A stretch of DNA of 64,000 nucleotides. Origin: Streptomyces eurythermus (GTDB lineage: Bacteria; Actinomycetota; Actinomycetes; Streptomycetales; Streptomycetaceae). The stretch is from positions 248,001 to 312,000 of the forward strand of contig NZ_BMSK01000008.1 of NCBI RefSeq assembly GCF_014649115.1. The letters are read 5' to 3'. A program made the translations under genes and the position numbers. Under the pieces are notes generated by a model that saw only the letters and a list, made by a program, of their open reading frames with translations, ran no database searches and was not told the origin of the DNA. Numbering within the stretch: position 1 is the first letter of the stretch; each line of letters starts with the position of its first letter. This document shows, one piece after another, positions 36,228-45,665 of this stretch.

Positions 36228-37008
36228 CCGGGCCGGACCCCCGGCTGCCCCGCCCGCTGCCCGGGGCGGTCGGCCTGTCCCACCTCGGCGCCTACGACCG
36301 GGAGGCCGCCGACGGTGTGTGCGGCGGCAGCCCGCATCTGCACCTGGTGTGCACCGAGGCGTACGTCGTCACCGGCGGCCGGGGAGCGGTGCAGACCCTC
36401 GGCCCCGACGGCTACCGGGACATCCCCCTCCGGCCGGACACGGTCGCCTGGTTCACCCCGGGCACCGTGCACCGCATGGTGCGGGGCGGCGGGCTGCGCG
36501 TCACCGTGCTGATGCAGAACAGCGGCCTGCCCGAGGCCGGGGACGCGGTGTTCACCTTCCCGCCCGAGGTGCTCGCCGATCCCGAGCGGTACGCGGCGGC
36601 GGCCGCGCTGCCACCGGGCACCGGCCCCCGGACGGAGGCGGCGGCCCGGCGGCGCAGGGACCTCGCGGTCGAGGGCTACCTGGTGCTGCGCGAGGCCCTC
36701 GCCGCCGGGGACACCGGGCCCTGTCCGGACTTCCAGCGCGCCGCCGCCCGCCAGGTCCGCGCCGAGGTGCCCCGCCGGCGCGAGCTGTGGCGCGCGGCGC
36801 CCTGGCCACCACCGAGCGCACCGGCGCCCAGCTCGACGCGCTGGAGACCGGCGAGCCCGCCTGCCTCGGCGACGCGACCGCGTACCGGGCCGCGCCCACC
36901 CGGCCCGCCGGATTCGGCATGTGCGGACACCGCGACGAGTACACGCTGCCGGGCACGACACTGCCGTACGACGGCCGCGGTCACGGGTGGGAGCCGACCG
37001 ACCCGTAG
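36224..37008 (+). pseudogene. Cupin-domain gene with a single-base frameshift
   Basis: Read from the GTG at 36224 (overlapping the DUF6807 stop) the frame encodes a cupin: GGSPHLHLVCTEAYVVTGGRGAVQTL and DTVAWFTPGTVHRMVRGGG contain the metal-binding His positions. At about 36796-36803 the coding signal moves to another frame, where ATTERTGAQLDALETGEP and GFGMCGHRDEYTLPGTTLPYDG continue to a TAG at 37008. Restoring one G (GCGGCGGCC instead of GCGGCGCC) joins the two into one protein of about 261 residues. Either a real inactivating deletion or a base-call error in a GC run. No slippery sequence for programmed shifting is evident. Third gene of the sugar operon. Confidence 0.75.
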
Positions 37009-37037
37009 GGCGCGGGCCTCGCCTGCGCGGGCCGGGA

Positions 37038-37859
37038 TCAGGAGAGGTTCTTCTCCAGCGCGGTGAGGTAGCTGCGCATGAAGTGGTCGCGCAGACCGTC
37101 GCTCGCGGGTGCCAGCGGGTCGGCGGTCAGTCCCGCCGCGTGGTCGAACAGTCCGCCGATCACCGGCATCTCGTCGCGGACCTTGCCGTGGGAGTCGATG
37201 TAGCGCAGCGCGTCGACATGGGAGTAGGGGGGTGCGGGCGGCATCTGGGGGACGACGTCGTTGTTGTTCACGAACCGGTACATCCGGCCCTTGTAGCCCT
37301 TGTTGTAGGCCCTGGCCAGGGCGGCGTCGCAGGTGCGGGGCTGGCCGTAGGTGTACACGCCGTCGGCGGCCAGGCGCGGGTCCTCCAGGTACATGCGGGC
37401 GCCGGCCAGCATGGCGAGCGCCCCGCCCAGACTGTGTCCGGTGAACCAGACGGTCTGGCCGTTGGTGCGCAGTTCGGCGTGGGTGTTCTTCACGTCCGGC
37501 CAGATCGACTCCAGCGCCTCGCCGAAGCCGTCGTGGACGTGCCCGGTGCCCGCCGGTCCCTGCCGGGGCGGGGTCGTGGCGTCGGAGAGCCAGTCCTTGA
37601 TCTGCCGCGGTTCGGTCCCGCGGAACGCGGTCACGATCATGTTGTCGCCGGCCATGGTGTAGGCCTGGGTGTCCTGGAGCGGGAACGGCGGAGTGAACCG
37701 TGTCTCGTGGTGCCGGACGGTGTCGAACCCCCACTGCCTCGCCTGCGCCTCGATGGTGGCTTCGTCCTTGTAGGCGAGGTCCGCGGCCAGCGCCAGCCAG
37801 TAGGCGCGTTCGAGGCTGTAGTCCGTCGAACGCTGATCGATCTCCACGGGAACAGGCAC
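37038..37859 (-). CDS. Class 3 (alpha/beta-hydrolase) lipase-like protein
   Basis: 273 residues without a signal peptide. The nucleophile elbow is TGHSLGGALA (Ser about 143), preceded by the oxyanion region FRGTEPRQIKDWLSD. The acid is probably the Asp of NNNDVVPQMPP, and a His near the end (LRDHFMRSY) can complete the triad. This is the Lipase_3 layout seen in fungal and bacterial triacylglycerol lipases, but cytosolic location makes an intracellular lipid or ester more likely. GTG start at 37859 with GGAGGA upstream. Independent of neighbours. Confidence 0.87.
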   Translation of the reverse strand: MPVPVEIDQRSTDYSLERAYWLALAADLAYKDEATIEAQARQWGFDTVRHHETRFTPPFPLQDTQAYTMAGDNMIVTAFRGTEPRQIKDWLSDATTPPRQGPAGTGHVHDGFGEALESIWPDVKNTHAELRTNGQTVWFTGHSLGGALAMLAGARMYLEDPRLAADGVYTYGQPRTCDAALARAYNKGYKGRMYRFVNNNDVVPQMPPAPPYSHVDALRYIDSHGKVRDEMPVIGGLFDHAAGLTADPLAPASDGLRDHFMRSYLTALEKNLS

Positions 37860-38169
37860 AGCAGGATCCTCCTCGCTCCGGACCGGGCACTGGGGCCGGC
37901 GGGCCGTTCACGCTCCCGGCCCGCCCCTGCCATCTATGCCTCGGCCTCCGCCGGCCCCGGACCCGACACGCCCGTCTCCACCCGTACGGCCCAGCGCGAC
38001 TGCCACCGCACGACAGACAGCGGTGCGGCGATGGACCGGACCGGTGACGAACCCGCGCCGGCACCCCCTTCGGGGGACCCGGACCGCCCACCCGGTTCAC
38101 CAGGAAGGAACCGGGAAATAGCATCTGCCATGCGGTCATTCATCGCTTTCTTCGCCGCCCGCGCACGCC
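37860..38169. other. 310-base intergenic stretch
   Basis: Divergent promoter space between the lipase and glycosyltransferase genes. A 69-codon minus-strand frame (37934-38143) is possible but has no recognised domain and irregular codon use. No strong repeats or operators seen. Confidence 0.4.
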
Positions 38170-39315
38170 ATGACTGAGGTACACGGCACCCTCACGAGCC
38201 CGGCCCCGCCTCGCGCGCGTCTGCTGGTCGTGAGCGCGAGCATGGGAGCCGGCCATGACACGGTGGCCACCGAACTCGTCCGCCGGGCCACCGAGTCCGG
38301 TCACCGGGCAAGCACCGTGGACATCCTCTCGCTGCTGCCCCGCGGCCTCGGCGGATGGCTGCGGCGCGGCTACCGGGTCTCGGTCCGGCACGCTCCCTGG
38401 ACCTACGGCTTGGTGTACCGGGCGTTCCTGCGCCCCGGACGGGGGCCGCGCCCCAGCGGTGTCCCGCTGGCCCGGCTCGCCGCTGACCGGCTGCGCGAAC
38501 TGGTCGAACGGGACCGGGTGGACGTGGTGGTCCCCGTCTTCCACCTCGCCGCCCAGCTCACCGGCCACCTCAGGGCGAACCGGCTCCTGCCCGTGCCGAG
38601 CGTGGTCTACATGATCGAGTTCGGCGCCCACCGGCACTGGCTGCACCCCGGCAACGACCGTTTCCTGTGCCTCACCGAGCGGGCTGCCCAAGAGGTGCGC
38701 CTGGCCACCGGCCGGCCCGCCGACGTCACCGGCCCGGTGGTCGCGCCACGCTTCACCGCACCCGCCTCCGGAGCCGAGCGGTGGCGCCGGTTCTTCGAGG
38801 ACTTCCACCCCGGCCGGACGCCCGTCCTGATGTCCGCCGGCGCCTGGGGCGTCGCGTCCCGCCCGGTCACCACCGCCCGCCGCCTGGCCCGCGACGGCTA
38901 CCTGCCCGTGGTGCTGTGCGGCCGCAACGAGCGGCTGCGCGCCTCGCTGACCGGCTTCGCCGGTGTCCTGCCGCTCGGCTGGCAGGACGACATGCCCGGC
39001 CTGATGGGAGCCGCGCGGGCACTGGTGGACAACGCCGGGGGCCTGACCGCCGTCCAGGCGCTCGCCGCCGGGCTGCCCGTGATCGGCTACCGGCCGCTGC
39101 CGGGCCACTTCGCCCAGGGTGCCCGGCGCATGGCCGAACTCGGCGTGTCCGACCTGGCCACCGACGATCTCGGCCTGCTCGACAGCCTCCGCCGGCTCAC
39201 CCGCCCCGGAACGGAGCGGGACCTGAGGATCGCCCGGGGGAAAGAACTGTTCCACGACGAACGCGCCCCGCTGGAGCGGGTTCTCGCGGCCGTCGCCGCG
39301 GACACCGGCAGGTGA
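38170..39315 (+). CDS. MGDG-synthase/GT28-like glycosyltransferase
   Basis: 381 residues with two Rossmann-like domains. The N-terminal VVSASMGAGHDTVATELVRRA is the acceptor-side motif of monogalactosyldiacylglycerol-synthase-type enzymes, and the C-terminal half has GWQDDMPGLMGAARALVDNAGGLTAVQALAAGLPVIGYRPLPGHFAQGAR, the UDP-sugar-binding block of GT28. Probably transfers a sugar to a lipid or other acceptor at the cytoplasmic membrane face. No ribosome site is obvious before the ATG at 38170. Acceptor and sugar are unknown. Confidence 0.82.
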   Translation: MTEVHGTLTSPAPPRARLLVVSASMGAGHDTVATELVRRATESGHRASTVDILSLLPRGLGGWLRRGYRVSVRHAPWTYGLVYRAFLRPGRGPRPSGVPLARLAADRLRELVERDRVDVVVPVFHLAAQLTGHLRANRLLPVPSVVYMIEFGAHRHWLHPGNDRFLCLTERAAQEVRLATGRPADVTGPVVAPRFTAPASGAERWRRFFEDFHPGRTPVLMSAGAWGVASRPVTTARRLARDGYLPVVLCGRNERLRASLTGFAGVLPLGWQDDMPGLMGAARALVDNAGGLTAVQALAAGLPVIGYRPLPGHFAQGARRMAELGVSDLATDDLGLLDSLRRLTRPGTERDLRIARGKELFHDERAPLERVLAAVAADTGR

Positions 39316-39403
39316 ACGAAACCGCCGACAGACTCCGTTGTCCACGCACCGGTCGGCGGCCCGAGGCCGGAAGGCGGGGGCGGGCGTCGGCCGGTGCGGT
39401 CTC

Positions 39404-39432
39404 TTGACGGGTGGCTGGTCCGTACCTATCGT
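39404..39432 (+). promoter_or_regulatory. Sigma-70-type (HrdB-like) promoter
   Basis: TTGACG (39404-39409), 17-base spacer, TATCGT (39427-39432), located 58 bases before the start of the secreted lyase gene. Confidence 0.6.
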
Positions 39433-39489
39433 CTCGTCAACTCGGCCGTTCAGGAAGCCGTATGACGTTCACATACGAGGACGGATCAG

Positions 39490-40716
39490 ATGCAGGACAA
39501 GGACATACCCGCCCGCCGCCGTCGCCGTAAGTCCCCGCGTTCCGCTCTCGCGCTCACCGCGGCCGCGACCCTGCTCGCCACCGGGCTGCTCTCCTGGCCC
39601 GGCGCCCAGCGGGCGCAGGCCGCACCCACCTCCTTCACGCATCCCGGCGTCACCGTCTCCCGGGCCCAACTCGACTTCGCCCGCGGCCAGGTGCTGGCCG
39701 GCGTCCAGCCCTGGAAGAGCGCCTACGACCAGATGACGGCGAGCAAGTACGCGAGCCTCAGCCGCACCCCGAAGCCCCGTGCCGTCGTCGAGTGCGGTTC
39801 GTACTCCAACCCCAACTACGGCTGCACGGACGAGCGCGAGGACGCGATCGCGGCATACACCGACGCGCTCGCCTGGTACATCACCCGCGACGAGCGCTAC
39901 GCGAAGAAGGCCATCGAGCTGATGGACGCCTGGTCCGCCGTGCTCCAGGACCACACCAACAGCAACGCGCCCCTCCAGACGGGCTGGGCGGGCTCCTCCT
40001 GGCCGAAGGCCGCCGAGATCATCAAGTACACGTACACCGGTACGTGGGCCAACTCGGGCCGGTTCGCGACCATGTTGCGCGACGTCTATCTGCCCGAGGT
40101 CATCAACGGCTCGAACTCCAACGGCAACTGGGAACTGTCGATGATGGAGACGGCCGTGGGCATCTCCGTCTTCCTGGAGGACAAGACGACGTACGACACC
40201 GCCATGGCCAGGTTCCGCACCCGCACCGCCGCCTATGTGTACCTCGCCTCCGACGGCGACCTGCCGAAGACCGTCCCGAGCCAGAACCTGAACACCCGCG
40301 ACAAGATCGTCTCCTACTGGCAGGGCCAGTCGACCTTCGTCACCGGACTCACCCAGGAGACCTGCCGCGACTTCACCCACACCGGGTACGGCATCTCCGC
40401 CATCTCGCACGTGGCCGAGACCAGCCGGATCCAGGGCCAAGACCTGTACGGCACCGATGTCGGCGAACGGCTGCGACAGGCGCTGGGCTTCCAGTCGAAG
40501 TACGAACTGGGCGCCGCCGTCCCGAGCTGGCTGTGCGGCGGCAGCGTCAACCGCGGACTCGGCCCGGTCACCGAGGTCGGCTACAACGCCCTGCACAACC
40601 GCCTGGGCATCGCCATGACCAACACCGGGACCCTGACCGCGCAGAACCGCCCGGCGGGCAGCAACAACCTCTTCGTCGCCTGGGAGACCCTGACCCACGG
40701 GGACAACCCGAACTGA
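39490..40716 (+). CDS. Secreted alginate-lyase-family protein
   Basis: 408 residues. A twin-positive signal peptide (RRRRRKSPRSALALTAAATLLATGLLSW... AQAAP) exports it, with a cleavage site about residue 45. The rest is an alpha/alpha-barrel like the PL5/alginate_lyase family: DAIAAYTDALAWYITRDERYAKKAIELMDAW, then NGNWELSMMETAVGISVFLED and TCRDFTHTGYGISAISHVAETS, where conserved Asn, His and Tyr residues of the catalytic groove fall. Four Cys could form two disulfides. Likely depolymerises an acidic or related polysaccharide in soil; alginate as substrate is not proven. A good promoter precedes it and a hairpin follows. Confidence 0.85.
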   Translation: MQDKDIPARRRRRKSPRSALALTAAATLLATGLLSWPGAQRAQAAPTSFTHPGVTVSRAQLDFARGQVLAGVQPWKSAYDQMTASKYASLSRTPKPRAVVECGSYSNPNYGCTDEREDAIAAYTDALAWYITRDERYAKKAIELMDAWSAVLQDHTNSNAPLQTGWAGSSWPKAAEIIKYTYTGTWANSGRFATMLRDVYLPEVINGSNSNGNWELSMMETAVGISVFLEDKTTYDTAMARFRTRTAAYVYLASDGDLPKTVPSQNLNTRDKIVSYWQGQSTFVTGLTQETCRDFTHTGYGISAISHVAETSRIQGQDLYGTDVGERLRQALGFQSKYELGAAVPSWLCGGSVNRGLGPVTEVGYNALHNRLGIAMTNTGTLTAQNRPAGSNNLFVAWETLTHGDNPN

Positions 40717-40785
40717 CGTCCGGATGATGGCCGGCCGACGGTCCCCGACCTCTTCGGAGGCCGCCCGGGAGACCGGAGGAACACG

Positions 40786-40821
40786 GTGCCGGGCCGCGGT
40801 GACGTACCCGCGGCCCGGCAC
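40786..40821. terminator. 14-base-stem hairpin terminator
   Basis: GTGCCGGGCCGCGG and CCGCGGCCCGGCAC pair across an 8-base loop between the lyase gene and the convergent SRPBCC gene. Confidence 0.8.
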
Positions 40822-40922
40822 GGTCCGTCACGCGGTGACCTGCCGCTCTGTGGGGGCGACCCCTGGTGACCGGCGGTGCCCCGCCGGGGCTCACCGGCGG
40901 CCCCGCGCAGGAGTGCCCGCTC

Positions 40923-41402
40923 TCACAGAGCCGGGCCGCTCGTGTCGCCCGGCTTGATCCGGCCGCGCCAGGCGCCGGACTCCGCACCGCGTTCCTCGAT
41001 GTACTCCTTGAACCGCTTCATGTCGCCCTTGACCCGGCGGTCGATGGTGCCGATCAGGTCCCCGACCTTCTCCACCGGACCGCTGGTCTCGACGTCCATC
41101 ACCAGCTCCACCCTGGTGTGGGTGTCGTCCACCCGCTCGAAGCGGACGCTGCCCCTCTGGCTGGTGTCGCCACCGACCGTGCGCCACGTGATCCGCTCGT
41201 CCGGCAGCTGGTCGACGATCTCGGTGTCGAACTCCCGCCGTACCCCGCCGATCTTCGTGGTCCAGTGATTGTGCCGGTCGTCCAGCTGGGTGATCTCCTC
41301 GACCCCCTCCATGAACTTCGGGAAGCTCTCGAACTGCGTCCACTGGTTGTAGGCGGTGTGCACCGGTACGCCGACTTCCACCGTTTCCTTGACCGTGCTC
41401 AT
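40923..41402 (-). CDS. SRPBCC / polyketide-cyclase-like protein
   Basis: 159 residues, START-like helix-grip fold: an N-terminal beta strand with VKETVEVGVPVHTAYNQWTQFESFPKFMEGVEEITQLDD (the family signature) and a long C-terminal helix VKGDMKRFKEYIEERG. Proteins of this group resemble coenzyme-Q-binding or cyclase/dehydrase proteins; most have no defined role in Streptomyces. The ATG at 41402 is preceded at suitable spacing by GGAGAG; an in-frame GTG two codons earlier is less likely. Stands alone. Confidence 0.85.
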   Translation of the reverse strand: MSTVKETVEVGVPVHTAYNQWTQFESFPKFMEGVEEITQLDDRHNHWTTKIGGVRREFDTEIVDQLPDERITWRTVGGDTSQRGSVRFERVDDTHTRVELVMDVETSGPVEKVGDLIGTIDRRVKGDMKRFKEYIEERGAESGAWRGRIKPGDTSGPAL

Positions 41403-41693
41403 CTGCACTCTCCGTTCTCACTGGTGGGGTGTCCCGGACGGGCCGTTGCGTGCGGCGCGCCCGGGCCGGGAGTGCCGGGTACCCGGGGAGCCGACGGTCA
41501 TGGCCACCGATCTCGATCATTGCCGCCGACTCGCCGGCGTCCCCGGGGCCGACCCCGCCCCCCGTCGCACGCGCCGGGTCGGCGGGGGTGCGGATCCGGC
41601 CACCGCCACCGTCTTCGGGCCACCCCCTGACGTGGTGTTTTACAGTGTTTGCCACCAGTTCAGGGCAACAGGACCTGTGAGGTATTCGCGAAC

Positions 41694-43595
41694 ATGCCGA
41701 CCGAGACGTTTGAGTTCCAGGTAGAGGCCCGTCAGCTGCTCCAGCTGATGATCCACTCGGTTTACTCGAACAAGGATGTCTTCCTGCGGGAACTCGTCTC
41801 CAACGCCTCCGACGCGCTGGACAAGCTGCGCCTGGAGAAGCTCTGGGACGACTCGCTCGACGCCGACCTGTCCGATCCGCACATCGAGATCGACATCGAC
41901 AAGGACGCCCGTACCCTCACCGTGCGCGACAACGGCATCGGAATGTCGTACGACGAGGTCGGGCAGCTCATCGGCACGATCGCCAACTCGGGCACCGCGC
42001 AGTTCCTCCAGGAACTGCGCGAGGCCAAGGACAAGGCCGGCGAGGACGGGCTGATCGGCCAGTTCGGCGTCGGGTTCTACTCCGGCTTCATGGTGGCGGA
42101 CGAGGTCACCCTGCTGACCCGGCGGGCCGGCGAGAGCCAGGGCACCCGGTGGTCCTCGCGCGGCGAGGGCACGTACACGCTGGAGAAGGTCGACGACGCG
42201 CCGCAGGGCACCTCCGTCACGCTGCACCTCAAGCCCGCCGACCCGGAGAACCAGCTCCACGACTACACCTCCCCGTGGAAGATCCGGGAGATCATCAAGC
42301 GGTACTCGGACTTCATCACGTGGCCGATCCGGATGGTGCCCGAGAAGTCCGGTGACGACGCCGGGACGCCCGAGCCCGAGACCCTCAACTCCATGAAGGC
42401 CCTGTGGGCGCGGCCCCGCGACGAGGTGTCCGACGACGAGTACCACGAGCTGTACAAGCACATCGGCCACGACTGGCGAGACCCGCTGGAGACGATCCGG
42501 CTCCAGGCGGAGGGCACCTTCGAGTACCAGGCCCTGCTCTTCCTCCCGGCGCACGCGCCCCACGACCTGTTCACCCGCGACTTCAAGCGGGGCGTGCAGC
42601 TGTACGTCAAGCGCGTGTTCATCATGGACGACTGCGAGGCGCTGCTGCCGCCGTACCTCCGCTTCGTCAAGGGCGTCGTGGACGCCGCGGACCTGTCGCT
42701 CAACGTGTCCCGCGAGATCCTCCAGCAGGACCGCCACATCGAGATGATGCGGCGCCGGCTGACCAAGAAGGTCCTGTCCACGGTCAAGGAGATGATGACC
42801 AAGGACCAGGAGCGCTACGGCACCTTCTGGCGGGAGTTCGGCACGGTCCTGAAGGAGGGACTGGTCACCGACGCGGAGAACCGCGACGCCATCCTCGCCG
42901 TCGCCTCCTTCGCCAGCACCCACCACGACACCGAGCCGACCACGCTGAAGCAGTACGTGGAGCGGATGAAGGACGGCCAGGAGGACATCTACTACCTGAC
43001 CGGCGAGTCCCGGCAGAGCATCGAGAACTCCCCGCACATGGAGGCCTTCCGGGAGCGGGGCATCGAGGTGCTGCTGCTCACCGACCCGGTCGACGAGGTG
43101 TGGGCCGACGCCGTCGGCGAGTACGAGGGCAAGAAGCTGCGCTCCGTCGCCAAGGGACAGATCGACCTCGACGCCAAGGACGAGGACGGCTCCGACGACG
43201 ACCGGGAGAAGCAGACCCAGGAGTACGCCGGGCTGCTCGGCTGGATGAAGGAGCGGCTGGACGAGGACATCAAGGACGTACGGCTGTCCTCCCGCCTCAC
43301 CGTCTCCCCGGCCTGTGTCGTCTCCGACGCGCACGACCTCACCCCGGCGCTGGAGAACATGTACCGCGCGATGGGCCAGGAAGTGCCCCGGGCCAAGCGG
43401 ATCCTGGAGCTGAACCCCGACCACCAGCTGGTGAAGGGCCTCAACCAGGCGTACAAGGAGCGCGAGGACCGCACGGAGCTGGCCGAGACCGCCGAGCTGC
43501 TCTACAGCCTGGCGGTGCTCGCCGAGGGAGGCCAGCCCAAGGAACCGGCCCGCTTCGTCAAGCTGATGGCGGACCGCCTGGAACGCGCGCTGTAA
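41694..43595 (+). CDS. htpG: Hsp90-family chaperone HtpG
   Basis: 633 residues covering the full Hsp90 architecture. The N-terminal GHKL ATPase is complete: [17 protein letters not shown] (Mg/ATP Asn), [10 protein letters not shown], and [15 protein letters not shown] lid segment; the middle domain has the catalytic-loop Arg region [11 protein letters not shown]; the C-terminal dimerisation domain follows. No C-terminal MEEVD, as expected in bacteria. ATP-driven client folding in the cytosol. The ATG at 41694 matches the conserved start ([17 protein letters not shown]). A broken inverted repeat (CCCTGA...TCAGGG) about 30-70 bases upstream may be regulatory. Confidence 0.96.
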
Positions 43596-43713
43596 CCCGC
43601 CCGCGCGGGGCGCCGGCGGCACGGCACACAGTGCGCGGCCCCCGCGCTCCCGCCGTACGGCCAAGCGGACGCTCGCGATCCACCGTCACCGGGTGGGCGC
43701 TCCGGCTCCGCCG

Positions 43714-44649
43714 TCACGGCGACGGCGGAGCGGGGGAGTCCAGATCGAGGGCCGCCGCGCGCAGGGCGGCGGCCACGAGGCCGGCCGGTTCGGACGGCGG
43801 ATGGGGGAGGCGCGCCAGGAGCACCCGCCGCTGCTCCTGCGGTCCGCCGCGGACGGGGAGCACGCGGACCCCCGGCGGCGCGGCGGCGGCGAGAGCCGCG
43901 GGCACCGTGGTCAGCCCGCAGCCGGCGGCCACGAGGTGCAGCTTGGCCAGCCAGTCGCGGGCGGTGTGGACGATCTCGGGCCGCTCGTCCAGGCCCGGCC
44001 ACACGCCCAGCAGCCGGTCCTCGCCCGTCGCGCCGCCGGCGATCCAGCGCTGCCCGCGCAGGTCGGCGACGTCCACGAAGTCACCGCGGGCCAGCGGATG
44101 GGCGGCGGGCACCGCCAGGCACAGGGCACGCTCCGTGAGCGTCCGCAGCACCAGCGGCGGCGACTCCGCGTCCGGCGGGCGGAACGGCGGCGCCGACGCC
44201 AGTACGGCGAGATCGAGGCTGCCGGCCCGCAGCGCGCGTACCAGCGCCGGGGTGGTGCCCTCGCGGCCGACCACCCGCAGCCCGGGATGGGTCCGGCGCA
44301 GCGCCGCCAGCGCCCGCGGCACCAGCGCGGCACCGGCGCTGGGAAACCAGCCCAGGCGGACCGTGCCGCCCTCTCCCGGCAGCCCGGACAGCTCTCTCGC
44401 GGTCGCCTCGATCTCGTCCAGCACCACCGTCGCGCGGCGCATCACCACCCGGCCGGCTGCGGTGAGCCGCACTCCGTCGCGCCGCCGCTCCAGCAGCTCC
44501 GCGCCCGCGGCCCGTTCGATGGCGGCGATCTGCCGGGACACCGCCGACTGGGTGTAGCCCAGCGACGCGGCGGCAGCGGTGAAGGTTCCCTGTTCGGCCA
44601 CCGCGCGGAAGACCCGCAGCGCGGTCAGCGACACATCCGTGAAGTCCAT
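43714..44649 (-). CDS. LysR-family transcriptional regulator
   Basis: 311 residues. Winged HTH at the N-terminus (LTALRVFRAVAEQGTFTAAAASLGYTQSAVSRQIAAIERAAG) and a periplasmic-binding-like effector domain (GTVRLGWFPSAGAALVPRALAALRRTHPGL). The ATG at 44649 begins just before the HTH. It is divergent from the SDR gene with a dyad between them, so it probably controls that gene and itself in response to a small effector. The last codons form part of an inverted repeat (GCTCCGCCGTC/GACGGCGGAGC, 43705-43731) that may terminate htpG transcription. Confidence 0.9.
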   Translation of the reverse strand: MDFTDVSLTALRVFRAVAEQGTFTAAAASLGYTQSAVSRQIAAIERAAGAELLERRRDGVRLTAAGRVVMRRATVVLDEIEATARELSGLPGEGGTVRLGWFPSAGAALVPRALAALRRTHPGLRVVGREGTTPALVRALRAGSLDLAVLASAPPFRPPDAESPPLVLRTLTERALCLAVPAAHPLARGDFVDVADLRGQRWIAGGATGEDRLLGVWPGLDERPEIVHTARDWLAKLHLVAAGCGLTTVPAALAAAAPPGVRVLPVRGGPQEQRRVLLARLPHPPSEPAGLVAAALRAAALDLDSPAPPSP

Positions 44650-44672
44650 GACGATCACGCATACTAGCGGTG

Positions 44673-44694
44673 CATGACTTTCGTTGGACTCATG
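44673..44694. promoter_or_regulatory. LysR-type dyad between divergent genes
   Basis: CATGA and TCATG are separated by 12 bases (44673-44694), lying between the LysR and SDR starts. The T-N11-A-like geometry fits a LysR-family box. Confidence 0.5.
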
Positions 44695-44720
44695 GTCGCG
44701 GGCCTTCTAGCGTGGCTGTC

Positions 44721-45608
44721 ATGACCACCGCACGCATCGCCCTCGTCACGGGCGCCAACCAAGGACTCGGCCGTGCCCTCGCCGAGGGACTCGCGGCCCG
44801 CATGGCACCGCACGACCTGGTCCTGCTCACCGGCCGCGACCGGCGGCGGGTGACGGACGCCGCCCACGAGGTCGCCGGGCTGCCCGGCACCCGGGCCCGG
44901 GTCGAGGGCCGGGTGCTGGACGTCACCCGGACCGACGCCATCGCCCGCCTCGCCGAAGAGCTGCGGGACCGGCACGGCGGCGTGGACGTCCTCCTCTCCA
45001 ACGCCGTCACCCGGGTGCTGCCCGAGGAGTCGCAGGCCGCACGGGCCGACGAGGTCATCGCCGTCTCCAACACCGCCACCCACGCGATCCTGCGCCACTT
45101 CGGTCCCGTCCTGCGCCCCGGCGGCCGGCTGCTCGTCGTGGCCAGCAGCCTGGGGACCCTCGGCCACCTCGACCCCCGGCTGCACCACCTGTTCGACGGC
45201 GTGACCCTCGACCAGGTCGAGCACGCCGTCGAGTCCTGGCGCCGGGCGATCCACGACGGCACCGCCCGGGAGGCCGGCTGGCCGGTCTGGCTGAACGTGC
45301 CCTCGAAGGTGGCCCAGGTCGCCGCCGTCCGCGCGGTCGCCGCCGAGCGCCGCGAACGCGACCTCGCCACCGGCACACTCGTCGCGGCCGTGTGCCCCGG
45401 CATGGTCGACACCGCCACCTCGCGCCCCTGGTTCACGGACTACAGCCAGGCCCAGTCACCGGCCCAGGCCGCCAGGGCCGTGCTCGACCTGGTCCTCGCC
45501 GAGCGCGTCGACCCGGCCCACTACGGCGAGCTGGTCCGCTTCGGCAAGGCCCTGTCCTGGTACGACGGCACGCCCCCGGTGGAGCAGGAGCGGCTGCTCA
45601 CCCCCTGA
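44721..45608 (+). CDS. SDR-family protein lacking the catalytic Tyr
   Basis: 295 residues, Rossmann fold with ALVTGANQGLGRALA (NADP-binding GxxxGxG) and SNAVTR in place of NNAG. The Ser of the catalytic set may be S139 or S140 of VVASSLGTLG, but the YxxxK motif reads N192-V-P-S-K196, so the Tyr is Asn. Layout resembles carbonyl-reductase-type SDRs. Either a non-catalytic SDR or an altered active site. ATG at 44721 after a gap shared with the divergent LysR regulator, its probable controller. Confidence 0.8.
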   Translation: MTTARIALVTGANQGLGRALAEGLAARMAPHDLVLLTGRDRRRVTDAAHEVAGLPGTRARVEGRVLDVTRTDAIARLAEELRDRHGGVDVLLSNAVTRVLPEESQAARADEVIAVSNTATHAILRHFGPVLRPGGRLLVVASSLGTLGHLDPRLHHLFDGVTLDQVEHAVESWRRAIHDGTAREAGWPVWLNVPSKVAQVAAVRAVAAERRERDLATGTLVAAVCPGMVDTATSRPWFTDYSQAQSPAQAARAVLDLVLAERVDPAHYGELVRFGKALSWYDGTPPVEQERLLTP

Positions 45609-45665
45609 CCGCGAGAGGTCGCCCGGCGGCGCTCCCGGGCGCCCCGGCCCGGCGGCCGCGTGGGT

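Noticed and set aside
37934..38143. 69-codon minus-strand frame between lipase and glycosyltransferase
   Set aside because: Irregular codon use and no ribosome site; left as intergenic.
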